DNA of 64,000 bases from Hinthialibacter sp964556895 (GTDB lineage Bacteria; Hinthialibacterota; Hinthialibacteria; Hinthialibacterales; Hinthialibacteraceae). A program made the position numbers and the translations under genes. The notes under the pieces were generated by a model. It saw nothing but the letters and a program-made list of their open reading frames with translations. It searched no databases and was not told the DNA's origin. Location of the stretch: positions 62,001 to 126,000 of the forward strand of contig CAZKYC010000001.1 of NCBI GenBank assembly GCA_964556895.1. Direction: 5' to 3'. How positions within the stretch are numbered: the first letter of the stretch is position 1; every line of letters starts with the position of its first letter. Below, piece after piece: positions 26,650 to 35,800 of the stretch.

Positions 26650-27954
26650 ATGAAATCATTTCAGACCAAACCTCGCATCGCGTTCGTTGACCTGACCTTC
26701 AACTGGCCCCCAGTGGGCGGCTGTTGGATTGACCTGCATCATGTCATGCAGGGGCTACAGGCGCGCGGCGCTGAGGTATCGCTATTTACGCCTGACTTTT
26801 CGACGTATTACCCCAGAGGGCAAGTCAAACAGACAATGCCCTACCCGGTGGTTGGCATTCCTTTCAACCGGTATACCTACAACTACGCGACGGTGATGAA
26901 GCGCTTTCGCCACTGCGTCGAGAATTTCCAACCCGACCTGGTTGTCATTGGCGACGGCTATCACATGAAAAACCACCTCATGACCGCCTTGGGGCCTCAG
27001 CGCTGTTGGCTGCGGTTTTATGCGTATGAGATGCTTTGCATCAACCTTCACTACTACCGCTATCATGAAGGCCGGGTATGCGACCAGGGCTATTTTGACA
27101 ACCCGCGCGAATGCCACCGCTGTTGGTTTCGCCGCATGCCCGCGGTTGGGCGCGCCGCCCAAATCGCCGTCGGCTGGCCCGAACGCCACCCCAACCTGCA
27201 TTTCTCACACGAATACATCGCCAGCCTGGCGTTCACCGAAGGCTATCGCCGGCGCCTGATCGAAAATTTCTCACAACTGGCGGGCGCCATCGTCTACAAC
27301 CCCTTCATCCAATCAAAACTCGAGCCCTACATTGAGACCATTCACAGGGTCCCATCGGGCGTTGATCCAAACCAGTTCACACCGCCAGACAAAGCCCCCA
27401 AGAATGATGGAATCAAACTGTTCTTACCGGGCCGCGCCAATGATCCATTAAAAGGGCTGGAGGTCTTAATCAAAGCCTGTGACTTATTGCATGAAGAAGG
27501 CGTCTGGTTTGAGGTGCATTACACCGCCGCGATGGACTGTCCATCGAAGCGGTCGTGGCTGTTTAACCGCGGCTGGACCGGGCCTGACCAGCTGCCTCAA
27601 CTCTATCACGAGATGGATGTCGTGGTCGCGCCCTCAACCTGGATCGAGCCGTTTGGCATCACCGCGCTCGAAGGCATGGCGTCGGGCCTGCCCGTGGTGG
27701 CCAGCAACGCGGGCGGCTTCGCCCAGACCGTCGTCCACACAGTGACCGGAAAACACTTCGAACCCGGCGACCCGCGCAGTTTGGCGAACGCGCTGCGCCC
27801 CTTAATCGCTGACCAGGAGTTGCGCCAACAGCTGGGCCGCAACGGGCGCGAGCGCGTCATGCAGCATTACGCCTGGCAGCGCATTCTCGACGACCGCTAC
27901 GTCCCCATGGTCGAGGCGTTTCTTGACACCAACCCAAAGGCGCCGGCGCCATGA
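26650..27954 (+). CDS. Glycosyltransferase, GT4 family
   Basis: About 434 residues from the ATG at 26650; the frame stays open upstream, but that part overlaps polX and its promoter. GT-B fold: N-terminal DLTFNWPPVGGCWIDLHHVMQ, C-terminal PSGVDPNQF, the donor-binding PGRANDPLKGLEVL, and the EX7E block EPFGITALEGMASGLPVV. A Cys-rich patch (residues about 145-165, CDQG ... CHRCW) is unusual. It overlaps waaA by 4 bases, so it probably adds a sugar during LPS core synthesis. Confidence 0.85.
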   Translation: MKSFQTKPRIAFVDLTFNWPPVGGCWIDLHHVMQGLQARGAEVSLFTPDFSTYYPRGQVKQTMPYPVVGIPFNRYTYNYATVMKRFRHCVENFQPDLVVIGDGYHMKNHLMTALGPQRCWLRFYAYEMLCINLHYYRYHEGRVCDQGYFDNPRECHRCWFRRMPAVGRAAQIAVGWPERHPNLHFSHEYIASLAFTEGYRRRLIENFSQLAGAIVYNPFIQSKLEPYIETIHRVPSGVDPNQFTPPDKAPKNDGIKLFLPGRANDPLKGLEVLIKACDLLHEEGVWFEVHYTAAMDCPSKRSWLFNRGWTGPDQLPQLYHEMDVVVAPSTWIEPFGITALEGMASGLPVVASNAGGFAQTVVHTVTGKHFEPGDPRSLANALRPLIADQELRQQLGRNGRERVMQHYAWQRILDDRYVPMVEAFLDTNPKAPAP

Positions 27955-29264
27955 ACAGACTGTGGTATTGGGGCCCCATCATGTACGCCGGTTACGCGCT
28001 GGCGGCGCCCATCTTCGCCGCGCGCATGGCGACATCTGACAAATACCGCATCGGCTTGTCACAGCGCCTGACGCTTTACCCCAGCGAACTGCAGGAAAAA
28101 CTGCGGCGCAAACCCAACATCTGGCTTCATGCGGTTTCGGTGGGAGAACTACAGGCGGCCAAGGGCGTGCTTTCATCATTACGAAACGCATTTCCAAACA
28201 CTCAACTCGCGGTCAGCACGGTCACCAACACCGGACAAAGCCTGGCCCGCCAACTCGAAGCAATCGACGCGCCGTTTTATCTGCCGCTTGACCTTTACCC
28301 GCTCTGCAGGCGGGCGCTCCAAATGACGAAACCTGCCGCGCTCATCATTATGGAAACCGAACTGTGGCCCAACTTGATTCGCGCGGCGTCAGATGAAGGC
28401 GTGCCTATTTTTTTGGTGAATGCGCGGCTGTCAGACAAATCGTTTGGCAACTACTACCGCGCCCGGGCGCTGTTTGGGCCGTTGCTGAACCGCTTACATG
28501 GCGTGTTGGCGCAAAGCGACGAAGACGCGCGGCGCTTCATTCAACTGGGCGCCCATCAAGAGCGGGTCACCAGCGCGGGCAATATCAAATTTGAGATTGG
28601 CGCGCCTCAAGACAATGACCAAGAACGGCGCCATTGGCGGGCTTTGTTCCAGATTGACGATGACGAATTGCTACTGGTGGCTGGCTCGACCTTTGACGGC
28701 GAAGAGGGTCTCCTGGCCAGAACAGCCGCAGCCATTCGCAAGACTGGCGTCCCACTTCGTATTGTCATCGCGCCGCGCCACCTCGAGCGCACGGAGGCGA
28801 TTGTCTCCAGCCTTGCGGCGATGAAGCCGGTGCGCCGCTCTCAGATCAATGAATCAGAACCGTTGGATTCAAACGCGCCGGTTCTGTTAGACACCATCGG
28901 CGAGTTGGGCCGGGTCTACGCCGCCGCTGACCTGGTGTTTATCGGCAAGTCGATTGGCGCCAAAGGCGGCCAAAACCCCATCGAACCCGCCGCATGGTCG
29001 AAGCCGATTGTGTTTGGCCCCAACATGCAAAACTTCCGCGATGCGGCGGCGATGCTCTTGCGCGAAGGCGGCGCCCGCCAGGTAGAAGACGAACGCCAAC
29101 TCACCACCGTATTGTGTGAGTTGTGTCAGTCCGCCGATATTCGCAACACGATGGGCCAACACGCGCTGCAAGTGGTTCAAGCCAACCGGGGGGCGCTGAA
29201 ACGCGCCCTGGATGTCATCACCCCAATCATTCAATCTCGGCTCAACCAGGCCAACCAACTATGA
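27951..29264 (+). CDS. waaA: 3-deoxy-D-manno-octulosonic acid (Kdo) transferase WaaA
   Basis: 437 residues. N-terminal membrane-anchoring helix, then the family blocks IWLHAVSVGELQAA, LAVSTVTNTGQSLAR, METELWPNLIRAA, VNARLSDKSF, NIKFEIGAP and GQNPIEPAAWSKP. WaaA adds one or more Kdo residues to lipid IVA at the inner face of the inner membrane. Its stop overlaps the lpxK start (ATGA), so lipid A steps are translationally coupled. Confidence 0.95.
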   Translation: MNRLWYWGPIMYAGYALAAPIFAARMATSDKYRIGLSQRLTLYPSELQEKLRRKPNIWLHAVSVGELQAAKGVLSSLRNAFPNTQLAVSTVTNTGQSLARQLEAIDAPFYLPLDLYPLCRRALQMTKPAALIIMETELWPNLIRAASDEGVPIFLVNARLSDKSFGNYYRARALFGPLLNRLHGVLAQSDEDARRFIQLGAHQERVTSAGNIKFEIGAPQDNDQERRHWRALFQIDDDELLLVAGSTFDGEEGLLARTAAAIRKTGVPLRIVIAPRHLERTEAIVSSLAAMKPVRRSQINESEPLDSNAPVLLDTIGELGRVYAAADLVFIGKSIGAKGGQNPIEPAAWSKPIVFGPNMQNFRDAAAMLLREGGARQVEDERQLTTVLCELCQSADIRNTMGQHALQVVQANRGALKRALDVITPIIQSRLNQANQL

Positions 29265-30340
29265 GTGGAATGCTGCGCCGCGCCTGGATGGAACTGGCCT
29301 ACCAAAACCGCGGGCCGTTGAAGCCTGCGGCCGCGCTGCTCTCGCCGCTCTCTCATCTTTACGGCGCCATCGCGAAGCGAAAGCGCTCTGGCGCTTCTCA
29401 CAAAGAGACGTGCGGTCTGCCCGTGATATCAGTAGGCAACCTCACCGTTGGCGGCTCGGGCAAGACGCCGCTGGTTCACTATCTCGCCCGAATTCTCCAA
29501 GCCCAGGGGCGCCGCCCCGGCGTGTTGTTGCGCGGCTATAAGCGCCACTCAAACCAAACCCTGGTGGTCACTCCAGAAACGTTTGAACCCGGCCGCGTCA
29601 ACGAATACGGCGACGAGGCGGCGTTGTATGTATTTCGCCACGGCCTGCCCGTCGGCGTCGCCGCCAACCGCGCCAACGCGGCCAGAATGCTTACAGCGCA
29701 AAGCGACTGCGACATCGTGTTACTCGACGACGGCTTTCAACACTACCAGTTTCACCGCGATGTTGATCTGGTCTTGCTCAATGGCGACAACCCGTTTGGC
29801 AACGGGCTGTGTCTTCCATTCGGCCCCTTGCGCGAACCCGCGGCGGCGGCGGCCCAGGCAGACGCTATCATCGTTCGCGGCGGCGATATTGATTTGCCCA
29901 TGGTTGAAGCCATGCCGCTCTTTCAAGGCGGCTTCGAGTGGTTGTCAATCACCCCTTACACCGAATGGCGCCAGCGCAACTTTGATACCGGCGCTGCTGT
30001 TCAATCGTTTGGCGCCAAGCGGGCGGCGCTGCTATCGGGCCTGGGCGACCCGGCGCGGTTTGAAACTCAAGCCCGCAACATGGGCCTAGAGATTGAAGCC
30101 CATTACGCCTTTTCTGATCATCACTGGTATTCAGCCAGCGAGATAAAAAAAATCGCCGCCAAACAGGATGTAATACTCACAACCGAAAAAGACGCCGCGC
30201 GGTTGTTGCCGCTAGACTCAAGCATGAATGAGATAATGGCGGCGATTTATGTCATTCAGGCCGAATGGCGCATGAAGGAAGACAGAAAATTTCACCAATG
30301 GCTGTTTGGCCGTCTCGAAGACGTCTGTTCGGTTGAATGA
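29261..30340 (+). CDS. lpxK: Tetraacyldisaccharide 4'-kinase LpxK
   Basis: About 359 residues. Start at 29261 overlaps the waaA stop; the frame is open further upstream but within waaA. Walker A-like GNLTVGGSGKTPLVHYLA, followed by RPGVLLRGYKR, GDEAALYVFRH, the LLDDGFQH motif, LPFGPLREP, and FSDHHWYS near the end. LpxK phosphorylates the 4' position of the lipid A disaccharide in the inner membrane. Motif order matches the family fully. Confidence 0.95.
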   Translation: MSGMLRRAWMELAYQNRGPLKPAAALLSPLSHLYGAIAKRKRSGASHKETCGLPVISVGNLTVGGSGKTPLVHYLARILQAQGRRPGVLLRGYKRHSNQTLVVTPETFEPGRVNEYGDEAALYVFRHGLPVGVAANRANAARMLTAQSDCDIVLLDDGFQHYQFHRDVDLVLLNGDNPFGNGLCLPFGPLREPAAAAAQADAIIVRGGDIDLPMVEAMPLFQGGFEWLSITPYTEWRQRNFDTGAAVQSFGAKRAALLSGLGDPARFETQARNMGLEIEAHYAFSDHHWYSASEIKKIAAKQDVILTTEKDAARLLPLDSSMNEIMAAIYVIQAEWRMKEDRKFHQWLFGRLEDVCSVE

Positions 30341-30395
30341 ACGGCGCCGCGTCGATAGAGTGAAAGGTTCACTTTGATTTGAGGAGCGAAACACG

Positions 30396-31823
30396 ATGAA
30401 CCAACACGCCCACTGGGACCAAAACTACCAAGCCGCCTACCAACGCGGCCTGAAGCGCATCGCCGCGCTGGAGGGTGTGTGCTGCGCCTTTCACTCAGTC
30501 ATTGACGGCGTGATTCATCTCACGCCCGAACTCATCGCGCCTGTCTTAGAGTCAGACCCCGCCCTCAAAGAGGCGGCGCTAGCGGGATGCCGCGGCGAGA
30601 CGCCGCTGGAGATCCAGTCGCCCGCCGACTTTATTCAAGGCATGTTTTACGGCGTCAAACGCGGCAGCGCCCTACAGCGCATGGTGCGCTCAAAAGAAAC
30701 CTACGAATGGGCGCTGAAAACCTTTGGCCCCGGCGAACTCAGGCTGGGCGGCACCTCCGCCAACATGGCGCGTTCATTGGCCCCGCTTGAGATTCCGGTC
30801 ACGGTATACGCCAACCCGCTGACGGTCGAGCTCGCCGAACTGTTTGGCGAGTCAGACCACATGCGCGTCATCGCCCGAGACGGCGACGGCTATTCGCTCA
30901 AACGGCCCATCGAGGCCGCAACCGAACGCGGCGTGTTCGCCATCCATTGGATCTTTGAATATGACCCCTCGTTTGAACTCGCGCTCGACGGCGAGACCAT
31001 CAAGCCCCACCGCTCAAACCGGTATATCCCCTCATGGAACCCGGCCAACAACCAATTCAAGATGGCGCCGCTGTTCGCTGAAGGCTTCAAGGCGCGGTTA
31101 GACCACTATAGCCACCTACTCTTTTCGGGCTTTCACATCTTGTCCGAAACCTATCCCGACGGGCAAACCTGTGAAGACGTGGTCAGACCGCTGGGCGACT
31201 ATCTGGCTGACATTCGCGCCCAAAAACCTGAACTGAAAATTCATCTTGAAATGGCGTCGATTGCGTCGGCCCGCGTACGCCAGGCGGTGATTGATTTTGT
31301 CTTGCCCTACATTGACAGCCTGGGCCTGAACGAGACCGAACTGCCGCTACTACTCGAAAACATCGGCCAGCAACAACTGGCGGAGGAATTGCGCACCACC
31401 CCGACCATCGATGAGTTTTTGCGCGCCTGCAAACTCGCCATTGAGCGCACCGGCGTCGACCGGGTGCATTTTCATAACCTGGGCTATTACCTGTGCCTTG
31501 AAACTCAACCCTGGACCTCGCCGCAAGCCAGCCGCGACGCGTTACTCTTCGCCGCCGTGCTCGCCGCCGCGCGGGCGCAGAACGGCCTCTTCACCAAGAT
31601 CGAAGATTCTCAGGCGGGCTTTGAAGCGAAAGTCGCATCGTTGGGCTTAGAGCAAATCGAAGAACTCGCCGAAGCGATCAACCAACCAAGTCTCGCAGCA
31701 AACGGTTTCTGTGACTATGAGGGATTTGCGCTGGCGGCGGTCCCAACGCGCTTGGTTGACAAACCGTTGTTTACTGTCGGCCTGGGCGACACCATCTCAG
31801 CCGGCGCCTTTTTGACAGAGTAA
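30396..31823 (+). CDS. ADP-dependent sugar kinase (ADP-glucokinase/phosphofructokinase family)
   Basis: 475 residues, ribokinase-like fold of the ADP_PFK_GK family: LGGTSANMARSLAPL, HLLFSGFHILSETYPDG, HLEMASIASARV, SLGLNETELPLL, HFHNLGYYLCL and the catalytic end FTVGLGDTISAGAFL with GLGD. These enzymes phosphorylate glucose or fructose 6-phosphate using ADP instead of ATP, and are best known from archaea and vertebrates. Which sugar is used cannot be told. Monocistronic, 55 bases after lpxK, with its own GAGGAG site. Confidence 0.85.
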   Translation: MNQHAHWDQNYQAAYQRGLKRIAALEGVCCAFHSVIDGVIHLTPELIAPVLESDPALKEAALAGCRGETPLEIQSPADFIQGMFYGVKRGSALQRMVRSKETYEWALKTFGPGELRLGGTSANMARSLAPLEIPVTVYANPLTVELAELFGESDHMRVIARDGDGYSLKRPIEAATERGVFAIHWIFEYDPSFELALDGETIKPHRSNRYIPSWNPANNQFKMAPLFAEGFKARLDHYSHLLFSGFHILSETYPDGQTCEDVVRPLGDYLADIRAQKPELKIHLEMASIASARVRQAVIDFVLPYIDSLGLNETELPLLLENIGQQQLAEELRTTPTIDEFLRACKLAIERTGVDRVHFHNLGYYLCLETQPWTSPQASRDALLFAAVLAAARAQNGLFTKIEDSQAGFEAKVASLGLEQIEELAEAINQPSLAANGFCDYEGFALAAVPTRLVDKPLFTVGLGDTISAGAFLTE

Positions 31824-31842
31824 ACCAAGCGCCCAGCGCGAG

Positions 31843-32736
31843 TTATTTGATTCCTTGTTTTTCGATCCACTCATTGACGTGCGCGAGTTCTGTGTCGGTC
31901 AGTTCGCGCAAGGGCGGGCGGACGCAGCCTGTTTCGACGCCCAGGGCGCGATAGGCGGCGAGCAGGCGCGGGATCAGGACGCTGCTGTCCCAGGCTTCGA
32001 CCAGGCGGTTGAGTTTCTCTTGCCAGTCAGCGGCTTTGGGCCAGTCGCCGTTGCCTGCGGCCTGGTGAATCTGAATGAAATAATCAGGCGCGATATTGCC
32101 AAACGACGTGACATTCGCACCGACGCCGACACGCAGCATCTCGGCAACCGCCACGTCAACGCCGCAGGTCACATGAAAACTCTCGCCTTGAAGGTCAAGC
32201 CAACGGCGCACCGCGGCGGGGCTGGCGCTTTCTTTGATTCCATTGATTACATCAAACCTGTCAAGCAGCCGCTTGACGGTGTCGATCTCAATGTTATTGC
32301 CCGTACATTGGGGGATGTTATACAGATAGACGGGCTTGCCTTCGACGCGCTCAGCGGCGGCGGCGTGGAACTGATACTGCGCCTCGGCGTCGACCCCGTA
32401 ATACCACGGCTGAAGAAAACTCAACCCGGTGACGTCTGACTTGAGCGCCGCGTCGATGGTTTTGAGCGTGCCCGGCCAGTCGTCACAGGTGGCCTGCGCC
32501 CAGATTTGGATGCGTCCGGCGGCGGCGTTGATCACTTCTTGAATGACCGTGATTTTTTCGGCGGCGGTGAGGTTGGGGCCTTGCCCGGTGGTGCCGCAGA
32601 TAAACAGCCCGCTCACGCCTTTGTTAACATGGTGTTCGACGAGCGGGCCCAGGTTGTCGTAGGCGACTGTGAGCCCGCTGTCGCTAAACGGAGTCACCAG
32701 CGCCGGATAAACGCCGCGCATATAGGGGTAGGGCAT
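31843..32736 (-). CDS. Dihydrodipicolinate synthase family aldolase
   Basis: 297 residues from the ATG at 32736 with a GGAG site 10 bases upstream. (beta/alpha)8 lyase of the DapA/NanA family: ALVTPFSDSG, FICGTTGQGPNLTAAE, the catalytic Tyr in YLYNIPQCTG and Schiff-base Lys in NGIKES. The family includes lysine-biosynthesis DapA, N-acetylneuraminate lyase and keto-sugar-acid aldolases. The GTTGQ and YNIPQ variations lean away from canonical DapA. It is convergent with the sugar kinase. Confidence 0.83.
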   Translation of the reverse strand: MPYPYMRGVYPALVTPFSDSGLTVAYDNLGPLVEHHVNKGVSGLFICGTTGQGPNLTAAEKITVIQEVINAAAGRIQIWAQATCDDWPGTLKTIDAALKSDVTGLSFLQPWYYGVDAEAQYQFHAAAAERVEGKPVYLYNIPQCTGNNIEIDTVKRLLDRFDVINGIKESASPAAVRRWLDLQGESFHVTCGVDVAVAEMLRVGVGANVTSFGNIAPDYFIQIHQAAGNGDWPKAADWQEKLNRLVEAWDSSVLIPRLLAAYRALGVETGCVRPPLRELTDTELAHVNEWIEKQGIK

Positions 32737-32784
32737 CCAACCAATCTCCTTCAGTGATTGGTGAAGAACCAGGGTGCAGTGACC

Positions 32785-32816
32785 AAAGAAAAAACGGGAG
32801 CGATGGTTCGCTCCCG
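32785..32816 (-). terminator. Rho-independent terminator of the giant gene
   Basis: On the minus strand CGGGAGCGA-ACCA-TCGCTCCCG is followed by TTTTTTCTTT, about 50 bases after the giant gene stop. It separates that gene from the aldolase gene. Confidence 0.85.
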
Positions 32817-32866
32817 CCTCTATCATAAATCACAATTCTTGAATCGCAATGCGGCTGGCCGCTGCG

Positions 32867-35800
32867 CTACTTCATCTTCTTGTAGGCGTTGACCACCGCC
32901 TCGCGCTTCACGCCCTTGCGGCCAAAGTTGGCGCGCAGATATTCGGCGCTCGACAGCGCGAAGTTGGTCAATACTACCCGGTCGCTCTGGCCGATGTGGT
33001 TCCAGTCAAACTTGCGTTCTTTGCGCATGACCGCTTCGTGTTCAGCGACTTCTTCGCGCAGGTTATAGCGGTCCCACAGGCCGATGCCGACGTTGGGTTC
33101 GAGGTGAATGAACCGCCATTCGGCGATCTCGCCCTCGAAGCGTCCTTGCTCATCCTGAAGAACGGCTTTCGAGCCGATGCGGCGGCCTTCGGCGTCATAC
33201 TCAGGTTCGATATCGACCAGGCGGCCGTTGCGCTTAAACACCGGCAAAACCAGGTAGTCGCACATCAGGTAATTCGCCCAGCCGTATGACACGCCGCGCA
33301 GGTCTTCGCCAATAGGCAGGCCGGTTTTTTTCTCCCACTCGGCGCCGTGGGTTTTGATATATTCATTGACTGCGTTGAGCACTTTAGGCCCTTCTTTGCG
33401 AAGCCCATCAAGAATCTGCTTCTGGTATTTCTCCTGGATGTATTCAGGCCGCAGGGTTTCGAGCGTGCCGCCGCGCCCGACGTTGGTAGCCACCTGAAGG
33501 CTGGTCAATGAAATTGGGAACGCGGTGTCGTACTTGCGTTTCGGGTTTGATGACGACGCCACGATACGCAGCGAGCCGTAAATCTGCGGGCGCGGGTAGT
33601 GTTCGCGTTTGACCGGGGTGTTCCATTCCAGCACCTGGCGGTCAACGAAGCGGTCGATCAGTTCGGGCGACGCCCACAACTCAGGCGAGGTCATGATGGC
33701 GGTTTGGATGACCACGTTCTGCGACTTTGACACCTGCAAGGCAAACTTGGCGGCGTCGAGCAGCGCGTCTTCTTTGATTCGGGCGTATTCGTCTTGAATC
33801 TCAAACACCTTCAGGTTGCGCGCGCCCGATTCCGCCGCGCCCTTGATGAGCACGATGGGGTGTTCTTTGGCGAACGAACGCAGCCCAGAGAAACCGTCGC
33901 GGCCTTCGCTGATTTCGCGCAGCGCGTCTTGAGCCGACGCGCCCTGGGTCCATTCGTTCATCCAGTCGATTTCAGGCGGCAGGTGGACGCCCGACTCAGG
34001 CGTGAAGATCGCCGGGTAAATCGACTTGTCATAAGTGATGTCGCTGAGGATGCGCGATTGTGTCGTCGCGGGCAGCCCTTCGGCCTCGGTCTGGCCGCTG
34101 ACATAGAGCGGCAGGCCGTGAAACGGCATCAGGCCGCTGACCACGACCGGCGACGGCTTGCCGGCTTGCATGAAACGCGCCGCCACGCGAATGCCCTTGG
34201 GCGTGAGCCGCCCGGAGGCCTTGTCGCTGGCGATCTGTTCGCTGATTTGTTTGGCGTTCAGCCCGTTTTGTTTGAGCGCCTGGCGATATTCTGTATCGCT
34301 GATATAGAGATGGCCGTCAGTGAGTATAATCACCTTGCGCTGGGCGCCCTCGACTTCGGCGAAGTCGTTGTAGCGGGTGATGATAATGTTCACGCCGCTT
34401 TTCTTTTTGGCTTGCAGCTCTTTGTTGATGGTCGGGCCTTCACGCAACGCGCGCGAGACGTGGGTGCGGCCGATGGGGTATAAAAACGCCAGGTTGACGC
34501 GCTTGTCGGCGTCGATAACGTCGGGGTCTAGCTCGATCACTGGCGGCAGCAGAAACCCGTCGGTCTTCATGAAGGCGATTTCACGCAGCTGGTTATAGGC
34601 GCGCCATTGTTTTTCACCCTCGGTCGCCGCGCTGGCGCCGATGGCGACCACCTCTTTCTTGCCGCAGTAGTTGCCCAAGAGCAGGTCTTGGTCTTTGACG
34701 CTGAGATCGCGCAGCTCGGTGGCGTAGAGCATCACCCCGCGCATGTAGTCATACAACCAGGCGTGGCGTTCGACCGCCAGCGCCATACGCTGGTCGCGCT
34801 CAATGCTGTCAAAACCGACGCCGCGCGAGTAGGCCCACGGCCAATATTCATACCAGTGGTCGTTGATTGACTCGGCGAAGAAGTCGGTGATGTTCTTCCA
34901 GGCCATGGCTTCGTCGATGTCTTCGGGCAGCGCGACGGCGAACTCAAGCGTCTGGGCCAGCGCGAAGGTGATATAGTATAGCTCAATGGCTTTGGCGATC
35001 ACCTCAAGTTTGGCGCGGTCGCCTTTGGCGGCCTCGGCCAGCCGGGCGATTTCACCGACGTCTTCATAGCCGCCCGCCAAGAGTTTGAGGTTCTCAAAAA
35101 TGATCTCGCGCCCGGTGTAGGCCAGCGCCAGGCCTTCAAGCATCTGACGCTTGCTGGAGCGGTGTTCGGCGGTGTCATCGGGCATCATGTCTTTGACCAG
35201 GCGGGTAAACGACGCGCGGGTGTAGCCCACCACGCGGCCAAAGGCCTTATTGACTTTGTTCTGCAGCGTCTGGCGCTTAGGCGAATCGGTCTTCATGCCC
35301 TGCAGCGACTTGAGGTCGCGTTGAATGGCTGTGAGGCAATCTTGAGCGTTGCTCCAGATCACATCAAACGCCGGGTTGGCGCTTTCTTGGAACGCTTCTT
35401 TGAAGCCGTCTTCGCGTTTGTTGAAGGCGCGAGCGCGTTCGGCGCGAACCTTGAGCGCCTTGCGGCGTTCGAGCGCTTCGCGGGCGGCGATTTCGACCGC
35501 CTTGCTTGACGACTCGACCAACATCTGTTGAGTAAAGCGTTGTGTCTCGGGTTGATAGGCGGGGCGCACCAGTGAAGCGCACACCGCGTCAAGCGCGTCG
35601 CCGCTAAACGGCTGTACATCGACCTGGCTCTGGGGCGGACACCATTTGGCGATGAATGATACGCCCAGGTCCCAGGCGGCGCGGCGTTCGTCGATGTCGT
35701 CTTTGAGCTCGCCGATCACCGCGAAGACGCCGCCAACGCCGGCGATCCAGGCCCCCCAGTCGAGTTGCTGAAGCGGCAGGCCCGCGCTGATCTTGATCAG

